A DNA stretch of 64,000 bases, from positions 1 through 64,000 of the forward strand of contig CANJPH010000010.1 in NCBI GenBank assembly GCA_947476145.1, written 5' to 3'. Positions 9,921 to 18,191 of this stretch are shown here, piece after piece. A program made the translations under genes and the position numbers. The notes under the pieces were generated by a model, which saw nothing but the letters and a program-made list of their open reading frames with translations, searched no databases and was not told the origin of the DNA. Position 1 is the first letter of the stretch. The number at the start of each line of letters is the position of its first letter. Source of the stretch: Bacteroidota bacterium (GTDB lineage Bacteria > Bacteroidota > Bacteroidia > Chitinophagales > Chitinophagaceae).

Positions 9921-10042
9921 ATTGCAGGCGGATTTGTTTATTGTTCACCCTGCTTTCCGAAAGGAAAAAAATAGAACTAATAAACGATACTATTATATCT
10001 CCTCCATTTTTATAGTATTATTAGTTGCTGTCTTTTTCTTTT
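9921..10042 (+). promoter_or_regulatory. Structured metH leader with attenuator-like terminator
   Basis: The leader shows three successive hairpins: GCAGG/CCTGC (9924-9928 with 9949-9953), TTTCC-GAAA-GGAAA with a GNRA tetraloop (9954-9967), and a long stem pairing 9975-9982 plus 9987-9993 with 10012-10026 (15 base pairs, one 4-base bulge). The long stem is followed by a T-rich run at 10031-10042, as in an intrinsic terminator placed just before the gene. This arrangement suggests transcription attenuation, perhaps by a riboswitch sensing a methionine-cycle metabolite or cobalamin. It does not match the SAM-II or cobalamin patterns I know. Structure is seen; function is inferred. Confidence 0.5.
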
Positions 10043-10066
10043 GGATACATGCATAAAAATTTAATT

Positions 10067-11080
10067 ATGTCAATTCAAGAGAACCTCAAAAAAAGAATAT
10101 TAATTATTGATGGTGCCATGGGCACCATGATTCAGCGTCATAAATTAACGGAATCAGATTATCGTGGAACAAGGTTCGCCAATTGGCCATCCGATGTAAA
10201 AGGGAACAATGACTTATTGTGTATTACCCAACCCGCCATTGTCGCCGGCATTCATTTGCAATATTTAGAAGCAGGTGCTGATATTATTGAAACCAATACG
10301 TTCAGTAGTACTTCTATTGCTATGGCTGATTATGACATGCAGGATTTGGCTTATGAATTAAATGTCGCTGCTGCTAAATGTGCAAGAGAAGCAATCACCC
10401 AATACAAATCAAAGCATCCTAATGCAACTGAAAAATATATTGCCGGGGCCATTGGTCCTTTGAATAAAACATTAAGTTTATCTCCCGATGTAAATAATCC
10501 TGGATTTCGTGCAGTTACTTTTGATGAAGTGGTGATGGCTTATACAGAACAAATTCGTGGACTTGTGGATGGTGGTGTGGATGTTATATTAATCGAAACC
10601 ATCTTTGATACCTTAAATGCAAAGGCGGCGATCTTCGCCATTAAAGAATATTTTAGAAAACTAGGCAAGCCGGAATTACCAATCATGATTAGCGGTACCA
10701 TCACCGATGCTTCTGGAAGAACTTTAAGCGGACAAACTTTGGAAGCATTTTACACTTCCGTTGCACATGCAAAACCATTAAGCGTTGGACTCAATTGCGC
10801 TTTAGGTGCACAGGAAATGCGTTCACACATTGAAGAACTTGCACAAATTGCTACCTGTTACACTTCGGCTTATCCGAATGCTGGATTGCCCAATGCCATG
10901 GGTGAATATGACGAGGCCCCGCATCAAACGGCGCATTTCATTGAAGAATGGGCAAAAAATAAATTTGTAAATATTGTGGGCGGCTGTTGTGGCACCACAC
11001 CGGATCATATTAAACACATAGCGGATAATGTAAAAAATATTACGCCAAGATCACTTCCAATTTTAGACCCAACCATTTAA
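10067..11080 (+). CDS. metH: Methionine synthase, homocysteine-binding part (split MetH)
   Basis: N-terminal module of cobalamin-dependent methionine synthase, made as a separate 337-residue protein. It binds zinc and homocysteine: the zinc ligands are Cys in GLNCALG (about residue 243) and the pair in GGCCGT (about 304). The opening [10 protein letters not shown] and the ETNTFSST motif are canonical. ATG at 10067 (MSIQENL) was preferred to an upstream ATG at 10049 and to the TTG at 10025, which lies in the leader hairpin. The stop is followed by one codon and then the ATG of the second metH part in the same frame, so this is a split of a single polypeptide. Confidence 0.92.
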   Translation: MSIQENLKKRILIIDGAMGTMIQRHKLTESDYRGTRFANWPSDVKGNNDLLCITQPAIVAGIHLQYLEAGADIIETNTFSSTSIAMADYDMQDLAYELNVAAAKCAREAITQYKSKHPNATEKYIAGAIGPLNKTLSLSPDVNNPGFRAVTFDEVVMAYTEQIRGLVDGGVDVILIETIFDTLNAKAAIFAIKEYFRKLGKPELPIMISGTITDASGRTLSGQTLEAFYTSVAHAKPLSVGLNCALGAQEMRSHIEELAQIATCYTSAYPNAGLPNAMGEYDEAPHQTAHFIEEWAKNKFVNIVGGCCGTTPDHIKHIADNVKNITPRSLPILDPTI

Positions 11081-11083
11081 CTT

Positions 11084-13819
11084 ATGAGCGACGAAACAAT
11101 ACATATTAAGCCTTATTTAAGATTAGCAGGATTAGAACCATTAGTGATTCGTCCCGAAACTAATTTTGTAAACGTAGGAGAAAGAACTAATGTAACGGGT
11201 TCTAAAAAGTTCGCGCGTTTAATTAAGGAAAATAAATACGAGGAAGCCTTATCTGTGGCACGTCAACAAGTAGAAAGTGGCGCACAGGTCATTGACGTAA
11301 ATATGGATGACGCTTTATTAGAAGGGGTGAAAGCCATGACTACTTTCCTTAATCTTATGCAAAGCGAACCGGATATTTCACGTATCCCAGTAATGATTGA
11401 TAGTTCTAAATTTGAAATTATTGAAGCAGGTTTAAAATGTGTGCAAGGAAAATGTATAGTAAACTCTATCTCAATGAAAGAGGGGGAGGCAAAGTTTATT
11501 GAGCAAGCACATATATGTAAAGCCTATGGAGCTGCAGTTATTGTGATGGCATTTGATGAAGTAGGTCAAGCAGATACCAAGGATCGTAAAATAGAAATAT
11601 GTGAACGCGCCTATAAAATACTAGTAGAACAAGTGGGCTTTGATCCACAGGATATTATTTTTGACCCCAATATTTTTGCAGTAGCTACTGGTATTGAAGA
11701 ACATAGTAACTACGCAGTAGATTTTATTGAGGCAACGCGTGTGATTAAACAAAAAATGCCATTGGCTAAAGTGAGTGGCGGTGTCTCCAATGTATCTTTT
11801 TCCTTTAGAGGTAATGAAGCAGTGCGCGAAGCGATACATGCGGTGTTTTTATACCATGCCATTAAAGCGGGCATGGACATGGGTATTGTAAACGCAGGAC
11901 AATTAGTGGTATATGATGAGATTGATCCGGTGTTAAGAAATTTATGCGAGGATGTGATTTTGAATAAGAACAATGATACCAACCAAGCTACAGAAGCATT
12001 AATACAATATGCAGATAATATAAAAGCAAGCGGAGAAAATGCAGGACAGTCCTCCGAAGAAGCAAATAAACTTAAACTAGCTTGGAGAAACGATACAGTA
12101 GAAAAACGTTTAGCCCATTCTTTAATTAATGGTATTACTGACTTTATTGACGAGGATACCGAAGAAGCAAGATTAAAATACAGTGCCCCACTAGAAGTAA
12201 TTGAAGGTCCTTTAATGGCAGGCATGAACCAAGTAGGTGATTTATTTGGGGCAGGTAAAATGTTTTTGCCGCAGGTTGTAAAAAGTGCACGTGTGATGAA
12301 AAAAAGTGTAGCAGTATTAACCCCATACATCGAAGCAGAAAAAGAAAGATTAAAATTAGTATCTGCCAATCCTGGCGCAAAAACCAAAGGCCCGGCTAAA
12401 ATATTATTAGCTACCGTAAAAGGAGACGTACATGATATTGGAAAAAATATTGTAGGGGTGGTTTTAGGTTGTAATGGTTATGAAATTATTGATATTGGTG
12501 TTATGGTGCCTGCAGACAAAATTTTAGCAGAAGCCGTGAAGCAAGATGTAGATATTATTGGATTGAGTGGTTTAATTACTCCTTCCTTAGACGAGATGGT
12601 GCATATTGCTAAGGAAATGAAACGTCGTGGTATGAATATTCCCCTAATGATTGGAGGAGCTACCACTTCACGTATGCACACGGCCGTGAAAATTGCACCC
12701 GAATATGGCGATGGTGTAATACATGTATTGGATGCATCTCGAAGTGTTACCGTTGCGAGTTCGCTTTTGAATAAAGAACAAAAAACGGCTTTCCTAGGTA
12801 ACATAGAAAAAGAATACGTTCAGTTAAAGTCAGATTTTGACAATAAGAAAACGGTAAAGCAGTCCACCCCATATGTCGAAGCATTGAAAAATAAAATGTC
12901 CATTGACTGGTCAAAATTTGAAGCAGCGACGCCTAGCTTCACCGGTAACCAAGCCATTGAAATAAACGACTTATCGGTACTTGTAGATTACATCGACTGG
13001 AAGCCTTTCTTTATTGCATGGGAATTGCATGGGAATTTCCCAGCCATCTTAACAGATGAAAAAGTGGGAGAAGTAGCCAGCAAATTATTTGCCGATGCAA
13101 ATGCTTTATTACAAACCATTATCAAAGAAAAATGGTTAACTGCTAAGGGAGCAATTGGTTTCTGGGAAGCAAGTGCTCAAGGAGATGACGTTACCTTAAA
13201 TCATAATGGTGAAAAAACACAATTGCATTTCTTAAGACAACAAGCTAAGAAAGCTGAAGGTCAACCTAACTTCTCCTTAGCGGATTTCATTTGTCCTAGT
13301 ACCGAAAATAAAAAGGATTACTTGGGTGCATTTGCAGTAACCATTCATGGGATAGAAAAACATATCAAAGCATTTGAAGACAATCTAGACGATTACAATA
13401 AAATTATTTTACAAGCCTTGGCAGATCGATTTGCAGAAGCCTTTGCCGAATACTTACATGCAAAAACACGCAAAGAATTTTGGGGTTATGCAAAAGAGGA
13501 ACAATTGGGCAATGAAGAATTAATTAAAGAAAATTACGTGGGCATTAGACCAGCGCCCGGGTACCCTGCTTGTCCGGATCATACCGAAAAGTATACTTTG
13601 TTTAATTTGTTAGAAGCTGAAAAGCATACTGGCATTACACTTACCGAAAGTTTAGCAATGTATCCTGCTTCCAGTGTTTGTGGATGGTATTTTGCAAATC
13701 CACAAAGTCAGTATTTTGGATTAGGTAAAATTCAACAGGACCAAGTAGAAGATTACGCAAAACGAAAAAATCAATCATTAGAATATATTACCAGATGGTT
13801 GCAACCCGTTATTGAATAA
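11084..13819 (+). CDS. metH: Methionine synthase, folate/cobalamin/activation part (split MetH)
   Basis: The rest of cobalamin-dependent methionine synthase, 911 residues. Domains in order: methyltetrahydrofolate-binding domain ([14 protein letters not shown] near residue 27 and VMIDSSKFE), cobalamin cap ([24 protein letters not shown]), Rossmann-like B12 domain with the DVHDIGKN cobalamin-ligand His motif (about residue 448), and the SAM-dependent reactivation domain with [12 protein letters not shown] (about residue 822). It transfers methyl from methyltetrahydrofolate to homocysteine together with the preceding gene product. Start ATG is 4 bases after the first part's stop. All key motifs are intact, so both pieces look functional. 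Confidence 0.95.
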   Translation: MSDETIHIKPYLRLAGLEPLVIRPETNFVNVGERTNVTGSKKFARLIKENKYEEALSVARQQVESGAQVIDVNMDDALLEGVKAMTTFLNLMQSEPDISRIPVMIDSSKFEIIEAGLKCVQGKCIVNSISMKEGEAKFIEQAHICKAYGAAVIVMAFDEVGQADTKDRKIEICERAYKILVEQVGFDPQDIIFDPNIFAVATGIEEHSNYAVDFIEATRVIKQKMPLAKVSGGVSNVSFSFRGNEAVREAIHAVFLYHAIKAGMDMGIVNAGQLVVYDEIDPVLRNLCEDVILNKNNDTNQATEALIQYADNIKASGENAGQSSEEANKLKLAWRNDTVEKRLAHSLINGITDFIDEDTEEARLKYSAPLEVIEGPLMAGMNQVGDLFGAGKMFLPQVVKSARVMKKSVAVLTPYIEAEKERLKLVSANPGAKTKGPAKILLATVKGDVHDIGKNIVGVVLGCNGYEIIDIGVMVPADKILAEAVKQDVDIIGLSGLITPSLDEMVHIAKEMKRRGMNIPLMIGGATTSRMHTAVKIAPEYGDGVIHVLDASRSVTVASSLLNKEQKTAFLGNIEKEYVQLKSDFDNKKTVKQSTPYVEALKNKMSIDWSKFEAATPSFTGNQAIEINDLSVLVDYIDWKPFFIAWELHGNFPAILTDEKVGEVASKLFADANALLQTIIKEKWLTAKGAIGFWEASAQGDDVTLNHNGEKTQLHFLRQQAKKAEGQPNFSLADFICPSTENKKDYLGAFAVTIHGIEKHIKAFEDNLDDYNKIILQALADRFAEAFAEYLHAKTRKEFWGYAKEEQLGNEELIKENYVGIRPAPGYPACPDHTEKYTLFNLLEAEKHTGITLTESLAMYPASSVCGWYFANPQSQYFGLGKIQQDQVEDYAKRKNQSLEYITRWLQPVIE

Positions 13820-14557
13820 TTATACTTTTTCAAATAACCACCATAATCGCTTTCTTGGTTTAACGATATAATTATTGCGTACATACTTGCTAATATGATT
13901 CATTGCTTCTTCAACGCTATCGGTGAATAACATAAATTTACGATCATCTTCTGAAATAGTCCCTTCCTGTATCATGTGTTCCATCCAATGGTGGAAGGGC
14001 TGATAATACTGACGACCCATAACTACAATGGGGAAATCATTGATCACTTTGGTTTGTGCCAAAGTGAGGGTTTCAAAAAATTCATCTAAAGTGCCAAAAC
14101 CTCCTGGCATAATAATAAATGCATAGGAATATTTTACCATCAAAACTTTTCTGATGAAAAAATAATTGAAAGTAATAGACACATTGGTATAGGGATTGGG
14201 CTCCTGTTCAAATGGGAGTTTAATATTACAACCCACCGACTTTCCTCCTGCTTCAAAAGCTCCTTTATTTGCAGCTTCCATTACACCAGGCCCGCCTCCC
14301 GTCATGGTGGTCAGCCCCAACTGGGCAATACGCTTTCCTACTTCTTCGCTTTTTTTATAATAAGGATGCCCTGGCGAAAATCTAGCAGACCCAAAAACCG
14401 TAATACAGGGTCCAATAAAATGCAAGGTTCTAAACCCTTTAATAAATTGAACAAATATTTCTAAGGCAAAAAATAATTCATTCATCCTAGGCTTAGGCCC
14501 TTCTAGATGAAAACTTTTGTTGCTAGCGGGAATAATGCGGCTAAAATTTTGTTTCAT
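13820..14557 (-). CDS. LOG family protein (TIGR00730), nucleotide-hydrolase type
   Basis: Cytosolic Rossmann-fold protein of 245 residues. LOG-family motifs GGGPGVMEAANKGA and PGGFGTLDEFFE (the latter with the catalytic Glu) are clear. Relatives are cytokinin-releasing phosphoribohydrolases or nucleotide 5'-monophosphate nucleosidases (PpnN-like); the physiological substrate here is unknown. I place the start at ATG 14557 (MKQNFSRI). The longer in-frame ORF would extend across the divergent gene's promoter and start, and its sequence is not family-like. The stop lies directly after that of metH, which converges on it. Confidence 0.88.
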   Translation of the reverse strand: MKQNFSRIIPASNKSFHLEGPKPRMNELFFALEIFVQFIKGFRTLHFIGPCITVFGSARFSPGHPYYKKSEEVGKRIAQLGLTTMTGGGPGVMEAANKGAFEAGGKSVGCNIKLPFEQEPNPYTNVSITFNYFFIRKVLMVKYSYAFIIMPGGFGTLDEFFETLTLAQTKVINDFPIVVMGRQYYQPFHHWMEHMIQEGTISEDDRKFMLFTDSVEEAMNHISKYVRNNYIVKPRKRLWWLFEKV

Positions 14558-14646
14558 ATTATCGACTTTCACACTTCTAAATAAATGGGAAATTTGTGTA
14601 CCCTTGAAGTTACCATAAATAATGAAGTAGTGTACCGTAAAATAAC

Positions 14647-14654
14647 TAAATTTG
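14647..14654 (+). promoter_or_regulatory. -7 box TAAATTTG upstream of the secreted unknown
   Basis: TAAATTTG fits TAnnTTTG. It sits 19 bases ahead of the ATG at 14674, giving a very short leader. No convincing TTTG is seen at -33. Confidence 0.45.
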
Positions 14655-14673
14655 AATTTGTATAAAACCACAC

Positions 14674-16050
14674 ATGAGACGCTACTATTCATTTATAATT
14701 TTCTTGTTTTGCCAAACATGGGTATTGAATGGCTGGGGGCAACAAAAGTTAGTACTAGAACAAATACAAGTATACTCATCTATTCATCCAACTGCAAGCT
14801 ATTGGAAATTGCCAAGTGACATTACCCCTATTATAAAAGCATTAGATAGTGGCATTTTATTAAAAATGGCTTTGCCAAGAGATACCAATATTGTTACCAA
14901 GGAATTTTATTTAACCAAACAGAGCCAGCTGGGAAAAATAAATATTAATTGGTTGAATACAAGAGATTATGACTACCATGCTTATTTGGAATTATATGAA
15001 ATGGATCCTGATCTTGTGTTTAGAAATAATTTAGTGGACCTACCGGATGATAAAAAAGACAGTATACATAGTTTTTGGTTGATGACCTTTAGTGTTTTAA
15101 ATAAACAACAACAAAAAGTTTTACAAAAAACAATTATTCTTGGATTAGCAAAAGCACCGTCATTTGGTATAGGTATTGAAAATCAGGCGACGGCGAGTAC
15201 TCCATTCTACCTATACAATGCCATCACCAAAGCCATAAATTTATTGTCACCAGCGGGTGAAGAAATTGAATATTTGGATGCAAAGTTACCCACTTCTTAT
15301 ACGACAGATAATTATTGGATGCCATTTGTACATAACCAGCCAAGGGTCCTATTTGATACTACAAAGAATTTTATAGTATACAATTTAGCAAATGGAACAC
15401 ATATTTTAAGATCTCCGGCTGCTATTTTAAATAAAATTAATGTTAGGGACAAGAATCTTAATAACCCCTATAAAAATATAATTAATTTAATTAAAAAAAA
15501 TAGGATAAACGCATATAATAGTGAGTATTATCAGTTAATACAACATTTAAGAGATGTGAAAAATGACTATGATTATAATATAGAAGGATACATGGAATTC
15601 AATGCTGATGCCGCAGCTGCCGACAACCAATTAGCACTAGTTTTTTTATCAGATTCGGTTCATAAAATTTACAACAACAAGGATAGTATTGGCTATTTTA
15701 TGGTGAAAGACATCGTGCCAGAAAAAGACAAATACTTTTTTTCAGATATTATTTACAATGGTTATGATAGTACAAAACAATATGCTTTGACAGATAAAGT
15801 GAATAACAAAAAATATCCTATAATACATGTTAAATCAATTGATGGTAAAATAAATAATATTCCTTTCTCCATTAAACTAAGTGACAATAATATCATTAAG
15901 ACCATTTTTATAAATAACAAACTAACTATGATTCTTTCTGGAAAAGGAAAACCTTTTCAAATGGTATTGGTTGATAAAGAAGCGCCAAGCGCCTTATCCG
16001 ATTTTTTAATCATGTTCTCCTTTAGTGAAATTTTTCAAAATCCAAATTAA
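14674..16050 (+). CDS. Secreted protein of unknown function
   Basis: I do not recognise this 458-residue protein. The N-terminus is a probable signal peptide (MRRYYSFIIFLFCQTWVLNGWGQ). The rest is soluble-looking, with alternating beta-like stretches, no membrane segments after the signal and no obvious catalytic motif. It has an Asn/Lys/Ile-rich middle (about residues 245-300) with AT-rich codons. The gene is divergent from the LOG gene and sits 8 bases before xth, so cotranscription with xth is likely. It could be a periplasmic or surface protein of narrow distribution. Confidence that it is a real gene is good, given length, signal peptide, promoter and packing. Confidence 0.7.
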   Translation: MRRYYSFIIFLFCQTWVLNGWGQQKLVLEQIQVYSSIHPTASYWKLPSDITPIIKALDSGILLKMALPRDTNIVTKEFYLTKQSQLGKININWLNTRDYDYHAYLELYEMDPDLVFRNNLVDLPDDKKDSIHSFWLMTFSVLNKQQQKVLQKTIILGLAKAPSFGIGIENQATASTPFYLYNAITKAINLLSPAGEEIEYLDAKLPTSYTTDNYWMPFVHNQPRVLFDTTKNFIVYNLANGTHILRSPAAILNKINVRDKNLNNPYKNIINLIKKNRINAYNSEYYQLIQHLRDVKNDYDYNIEGYMEFNADAAAADNQLALVFLSDSVHKIYNNKDSIGYFMVKDIVPEKDKYFFSDIIYNGYDSTKQYALTDKVNNKKYPIIHVKSIDGKINNIPFSIKLSDNNIIKTIFINNKLTMILSGKGKPFQMVLVDKEAPSALSDFLIMFSFSEIFQNPN

Positions 16051-16058
16051 ACACAGGA

Positions 16059-16829
16059 ATGCGTATAGTTAGTTATAATCTTAATGGCATACGCGCTGCC
16101 ATCAAAAAAGGATTAATTGAGTGGTTGTCAACATATCCTGTTGATGTTTTATGTGTGCAGGAAACAAAGGCAACCCCCGATGATATTGACTTGAAACTTT
16201 TTACAGATATGGGTTATCATGTATCCTGGTATCCAGCGCAAAAGAAAGGGTATAGTGGCGTTGCCGTATTTAGTAAAAAGAAACCATCCTATATGGCTTG
16301 CGGAAATGGATATGAAATGAGCGATTATGAAGGAAGGGTGATCCGCGTGGACATTGGAGACTTAACTATTGTGAACGCCTATTTCCCTTCGGGCACAAGT
16401 GGCGAGGAAAGACAGGGCTATAAATACCAATGGTTGGATGAATTTTTTGTTTGGATAGAAGCTTTAAAAAAAGAAAGGCCTAATATTATAGTAGCCGGTG
16501 ATTATAATATTGCACACGGCGAAATAGACATTCATGATCCTAAAGGAAATAAGAAATCGTCGGGCTTTTTACCAGCCGAAAGGGCATGGATGGATCAATT
16601 CATAGGAGCAGGATGGATAGATAGCTTTAGACACAAGCACCCTGAAGCAACCGGCGCCTATTCCTGGTGGAGTCAGCGCTTTCCCTCTGTTAGGCTTAAC
16701 AATAAAGGATGGAGAATAGATTATTTATGTGCCACCAATGCACTTGAAAAACAAATTAAGGACGCAGGTATTTTACCGATGGTCAAACACAGTGATCATT
16801 GTCCAATTGTGATTGAACTAAAAAAATAA
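16059..16829 (+). CDS. xth: Exodeoxyribonuclease III / AP endonuclease
   Basis: Base-excision-repair AP endonuclease and 3'-5' exonuclease of the ExoIII family, 256 residues. Motifs seen: SYNLNGIRAA at the start, VQETKA (metal-binding Glu), GDYNIAH (catalytic Asp/Asn), WWSQR and a C-terminal KHSDHCPI with the catalytic Asp-His pair. The RIDYLCAT segment holds the conserved Asp. Length is normal and all catalytic residues are present. It lies between the secreted unknown and a DUF4286 gene with short gaps, so it may share their transcript. Confidence 0.95.
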   Translation: MRIVSYNLNGIRAAIKKGLIEWLSTYPVDVLCVQETKATPDDIDLKLFTDMGYHVSWYPAQKKGYSGVAVFSKKKPSYMACGNGYEMSDYEGRVIRVDIGDLTIVNAYFPSGTSGEERQGYKYQWLDEFFVWIEALKKERPNIIVAGDYNIAHGEIDIHDPKGNKKSSGFLPAERAWMDQFIGAGWIDSFRHKHPEATGAYSWWSQRFPSVRLNNKGWRIDYLCATNALEKQIKDAGILPMVKHSDHCPIVIELKK

Positions 16830-16846
16830 CGATAACTATTTACACC

Positions 16847-17149
16847 ATGCACGTATATAATATAAGTTTTCAAATTGCCCCAAACCTGCGAGAACAGTGG
16901 CTTATATGGATGAAAAGTAAATTCATCCCCATGTTGGATGCAACAGGTTGCTTTCAAAATCATCAATTTTACGAATTAGAGGTAACATCAGATCAATCAC
17001 CTACTTATACGATGCAATTGTTTGCTACAACCCCCGAAAACCTAGCTCAATTCACGGAAACTTTTTCGAGTCCATTATTGGATGAGCTGCAAAAAACCTG
17101 GGGAGATCAATGTTTTCACTTTGTTACCACAATGCGAATTGTGAATTGA
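16847..17149 (+). CDS. DUF4286 family small protein
   Basis: A 100-residue cytosolic protein. The pattern MHVYNISFQI...REQWLIWMKSKFIPMLDATGCF and the ending CFHFVTTMRIV fit the DUF4286 family common in Bacteroidota, probably a ferredoxin-like (dimeric alpha-beta barrel) fold. Function unknown. It starts 17 bases after xth. Confidence 0.8.
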   Translation: MHVYNISFQIAPNLREQWLIWMKSKFIPMLDATGCFQNHQFYELEVTSDQSPTYTMQLFATTPENLAQFTETFSSPLLDELQKTWGDQCFHFVTTMRIVN

Positions 17150-17345
17150 TTGTGGATAGTTTAATTGGCTAAAACGCCCCAGTAGCCTATATTTCAGCTT
17201 TTTCATGGCTAAAAGTCAATACTACAAAGGGTTTCAGCGATAATTACGAAAAAATGATTTTAAACATTTAGGCCTATTTATACCTGAAAACCTTGCTATT
17301 TAAGGGTTTTGGTGGAAAAATAAAATTAAAAATAAATGGCAAAAT
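17150..17345 (+). other. Non-coding gap before HU with repeated GGCTAAAA motifs
   Basis: This AT-rich gap holds no ORF I accept. TGGCTAAAA occurs at about 17166 and again at about 17205. The second copy continues as AGTCAATACT, nearly the same as TGGCTAAAAGCCAATACT in the metH promoter. An imperfect hairpin (AAAACCTT with AAGGGTTTT, about 17287-17310) may end transcription from the xth unit. Nothing else is evident. Confidence 0.35.
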
Positions 17346-17377
17346 ATTTTTTCGTTTCATAAAAGCCAATAAATTTG
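17346..17377 (+). promoter_or_regulatory. Promoter of the HU gene
   Basis: The -7 element TAAATTTG at 17370-17377 fits the consensus. The -33 region (TTTTTTCG at about 17346-17353) is weak. The start codon follows 33 bases downstream. The spacer contains TAAAAGCCAATA (part of AAAAGCCAATAAAT), shared with the metH promoter spacer. Confidence 0.5.
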
Positions 17378-17409
17378 TTCTATCGTTTAAAACTATAAAA
17401 AACACATTT

Positions 17410-17679
17410 ATGAACAAAGCAGAATTAATCGCACACATCGCGGACAGCGCAGAATTAACAAAAACATCAGCTAACGCAGCTTTAGATGCTTTTATCGAAG
17501 CAGTAACTAAATCTTTGAAAAAAGGTGACAAAGTAACTTTAGTAGGTTTTGGTACTTTCTCAGTATCAAAGCGTGCAGCTAGAACTGGTCGTAACCCACA
17601 AACTGGAGCTACCATCAAGATCAAAGCTAAAAAAGTTGCAAAATTCAAAGCTGGTAAAGAATTAAGCGGCAAATTGTAA
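17410..17679 (+). CDS. hup: HU family DNA-binding protein
   Basis: Histone-like nucleoid protein, 89 residues, the usual HU length. [28 protein letters not shown] is the dimerisation helix region, [21 protein letters not shown] is the beta-arm DNA-binding signature, and [15 protein letters not shown] closes the fold. ATG at 17410 is chosen; an in-frame ATG-less extension upstream would add a basic tail unlike any HU and would cover the promoter. A strong terminator follows 20 bases after the stop, so it is probably monocistronic and highly expressed. Confidence 0.95.
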   Translation: MNKAELIAHIADSAELTKTSANAALDAFIEAVTKSLKKGDKVTLVGFGTFSVSKRAARTGRNPQTGATIKIKAKKVAKFKAGKELSGKL

Positions 17680-17700
17680 TTTGAAATTTATTTCAATAAA

Positions 17701-17727
17701 AACCCCCTTTTATCAGGGGGTTTTTTT
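17701..17727 (+). terminator. Intrinsic terminator after HU
   Basis: CCCCC/GGGGG stem (17703-17707 with 17716-17720) with AA/TT extension, followed by seven T residues (17721-17727). Confidence 0.9.
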
Positions 17728-17734
17728 ATTTTTG
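17727..17734 (+). promoter_or_regulatory. -7 box TATTTTTG for the bTHX gene, overlapping the HU terminator tail
   Basis: TATTTTTG fits TAnnTTTG and begins on the last T of the HU terminator run, 30 bases before the bTHX start. The -33 position falls inside the terminator stem. Confidence 0.5.
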
Positions 17735-17763
17735 CAATCCAATCACTAAAAAACACAATTATT

Positions 17764-17877
17764 ATGGGCAGAGGAGATAAAAAAACAGCTAAAGGAAAAA
17801 GATTCTTAGGCTCATTCGGAAAGAGCAGACCTCACAAGATCGCTAAAGCTAAAAAGGCTACGAAAGCTAGCGCATAA
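17764..17877 (+). CDS. Small ribosomal subunit protein bTHX
   Basis: A 37-residue very basic protein (MGRGDKKTAKGKRFLGSFGK, then SRPHK and a Lys/Ala-rich tail). The MGxGDKKTxxGKxxxGSxGxxRPxK pattern matches the THX protein of Thermus and the Bacteroidota homologues that sit in the 30S subunit head. It is too short for normal ORF calling. Support comes from its own -7 box 30 bases upstream, an intrinsic terminator 25 bases downstream and the HU neighbour. The Ala/Lys extension at the C-terminus is longer than in Thermus. Confidence 0.85.
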   Translation: MGRGDKKTAKGKRFLGSFGKSRPHKIAKAKKATKASA

Positions 17878-17902
17878 TACCATTTGCGTACTTATAAGAT
17901 TC

Positions 17903-17934
17903 CCCGAACTGCTTTTGTAGGTTCGGGTTTTTTT
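17903..17934 (+). terminator. Intrinsic terminator after the bTHX gene
   Basis: CCCGAAC at 17903-17909 pairs with GTTCGGG at 17921-17927, followed by seven T residues at 17928-17934. Confidence 0.9.
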
Positions 17935-17938
17935 ATTG

Positions 17939-17946
17939 TAATTTTG
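17939..17946 (+). promoter_or_regulatory. -7 box TAATTTTG for the small membrane protein gene
   Basis: TAATTTTG lies five bases past the bTHX terminator tail and only five bases before the ATG at 17952, so the transcript would be nearly leaderless. Confidence 0.45.
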
Positions 17947-17951
17947 CCTTT

Positions 17952-18158
17952 ATGAAGCGAATTCTTATGATCATTCTATTACAAGCTTATACAGCCAGCT
18001 TATTTGCGCAATGCTCTATTTGTACGAAAACGGCTAGCCAAATGGGTGAGGAAGCCGGAAAAGGCTTTAATGGGGGTGTTTTGTACTTGGCTGCAATGCC
18101 ATTTGCGATTATGGGATATATCGCCTTTAAATGGTGGAAAAACGAAAAGCAAGGATAA
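17952..18158 (+). CDS. Small exported membrane protein with a CSIC motif
   Basis: A 68-residue protein of unknown function. It has a signal peptide (MKRILMIILLQAYTASLFAQ), then CSICTKTASQMGEEAGKGFNGG, then one hydrophobic segment (VLYLAAMPFAIMGYIAFKWW) ending in a short charged tail. The two Cys spaced C-x2-C at the mature N-terminus suggest metal or redox binding in the periplasm, but that is inference. Its own -7 box and position after the bTHX terminator make it a separate unit. Confidence 0.65.
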   Translation: MKRILMIILLQAYTASLFAQCSICTKTASQMGEEAGKGFNGGVLYLAAMPFAIMGYIAFKWWKNEKQG

Positions 18159-18191
18159 TCTCTATCCTGCCTAGTCCTGCATGCTTCTTTA

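Noticed and set aside
9921-10066. SAM-II or cobalamin riboswitch before metH
   Set aside because: The leader lacks the GCTAAA-type pseudoknot strand of SAM-II and the B12-box core, and it is too short for a cobalamin riboswitch. I keep it as an unnamed structured leader.
11710-12804. Minus-strand ORFs inside metH
   Set aside because: They are shadows of a highly conserved plus-strand gene, with no promoter and no recognisable protein.
10067-13819. metH as a frameshifted pseudogene
   Set aside because: Both parts are in the same frame, separated by a stop, with all motifs intact and a new ATG one codon on. This fits gene fission better than decay.
17274-17672. Minus-strand ORF across HU
   Set aside because: It is antisense to the HU gene and covers its promoter; its sequence is not protein-like.
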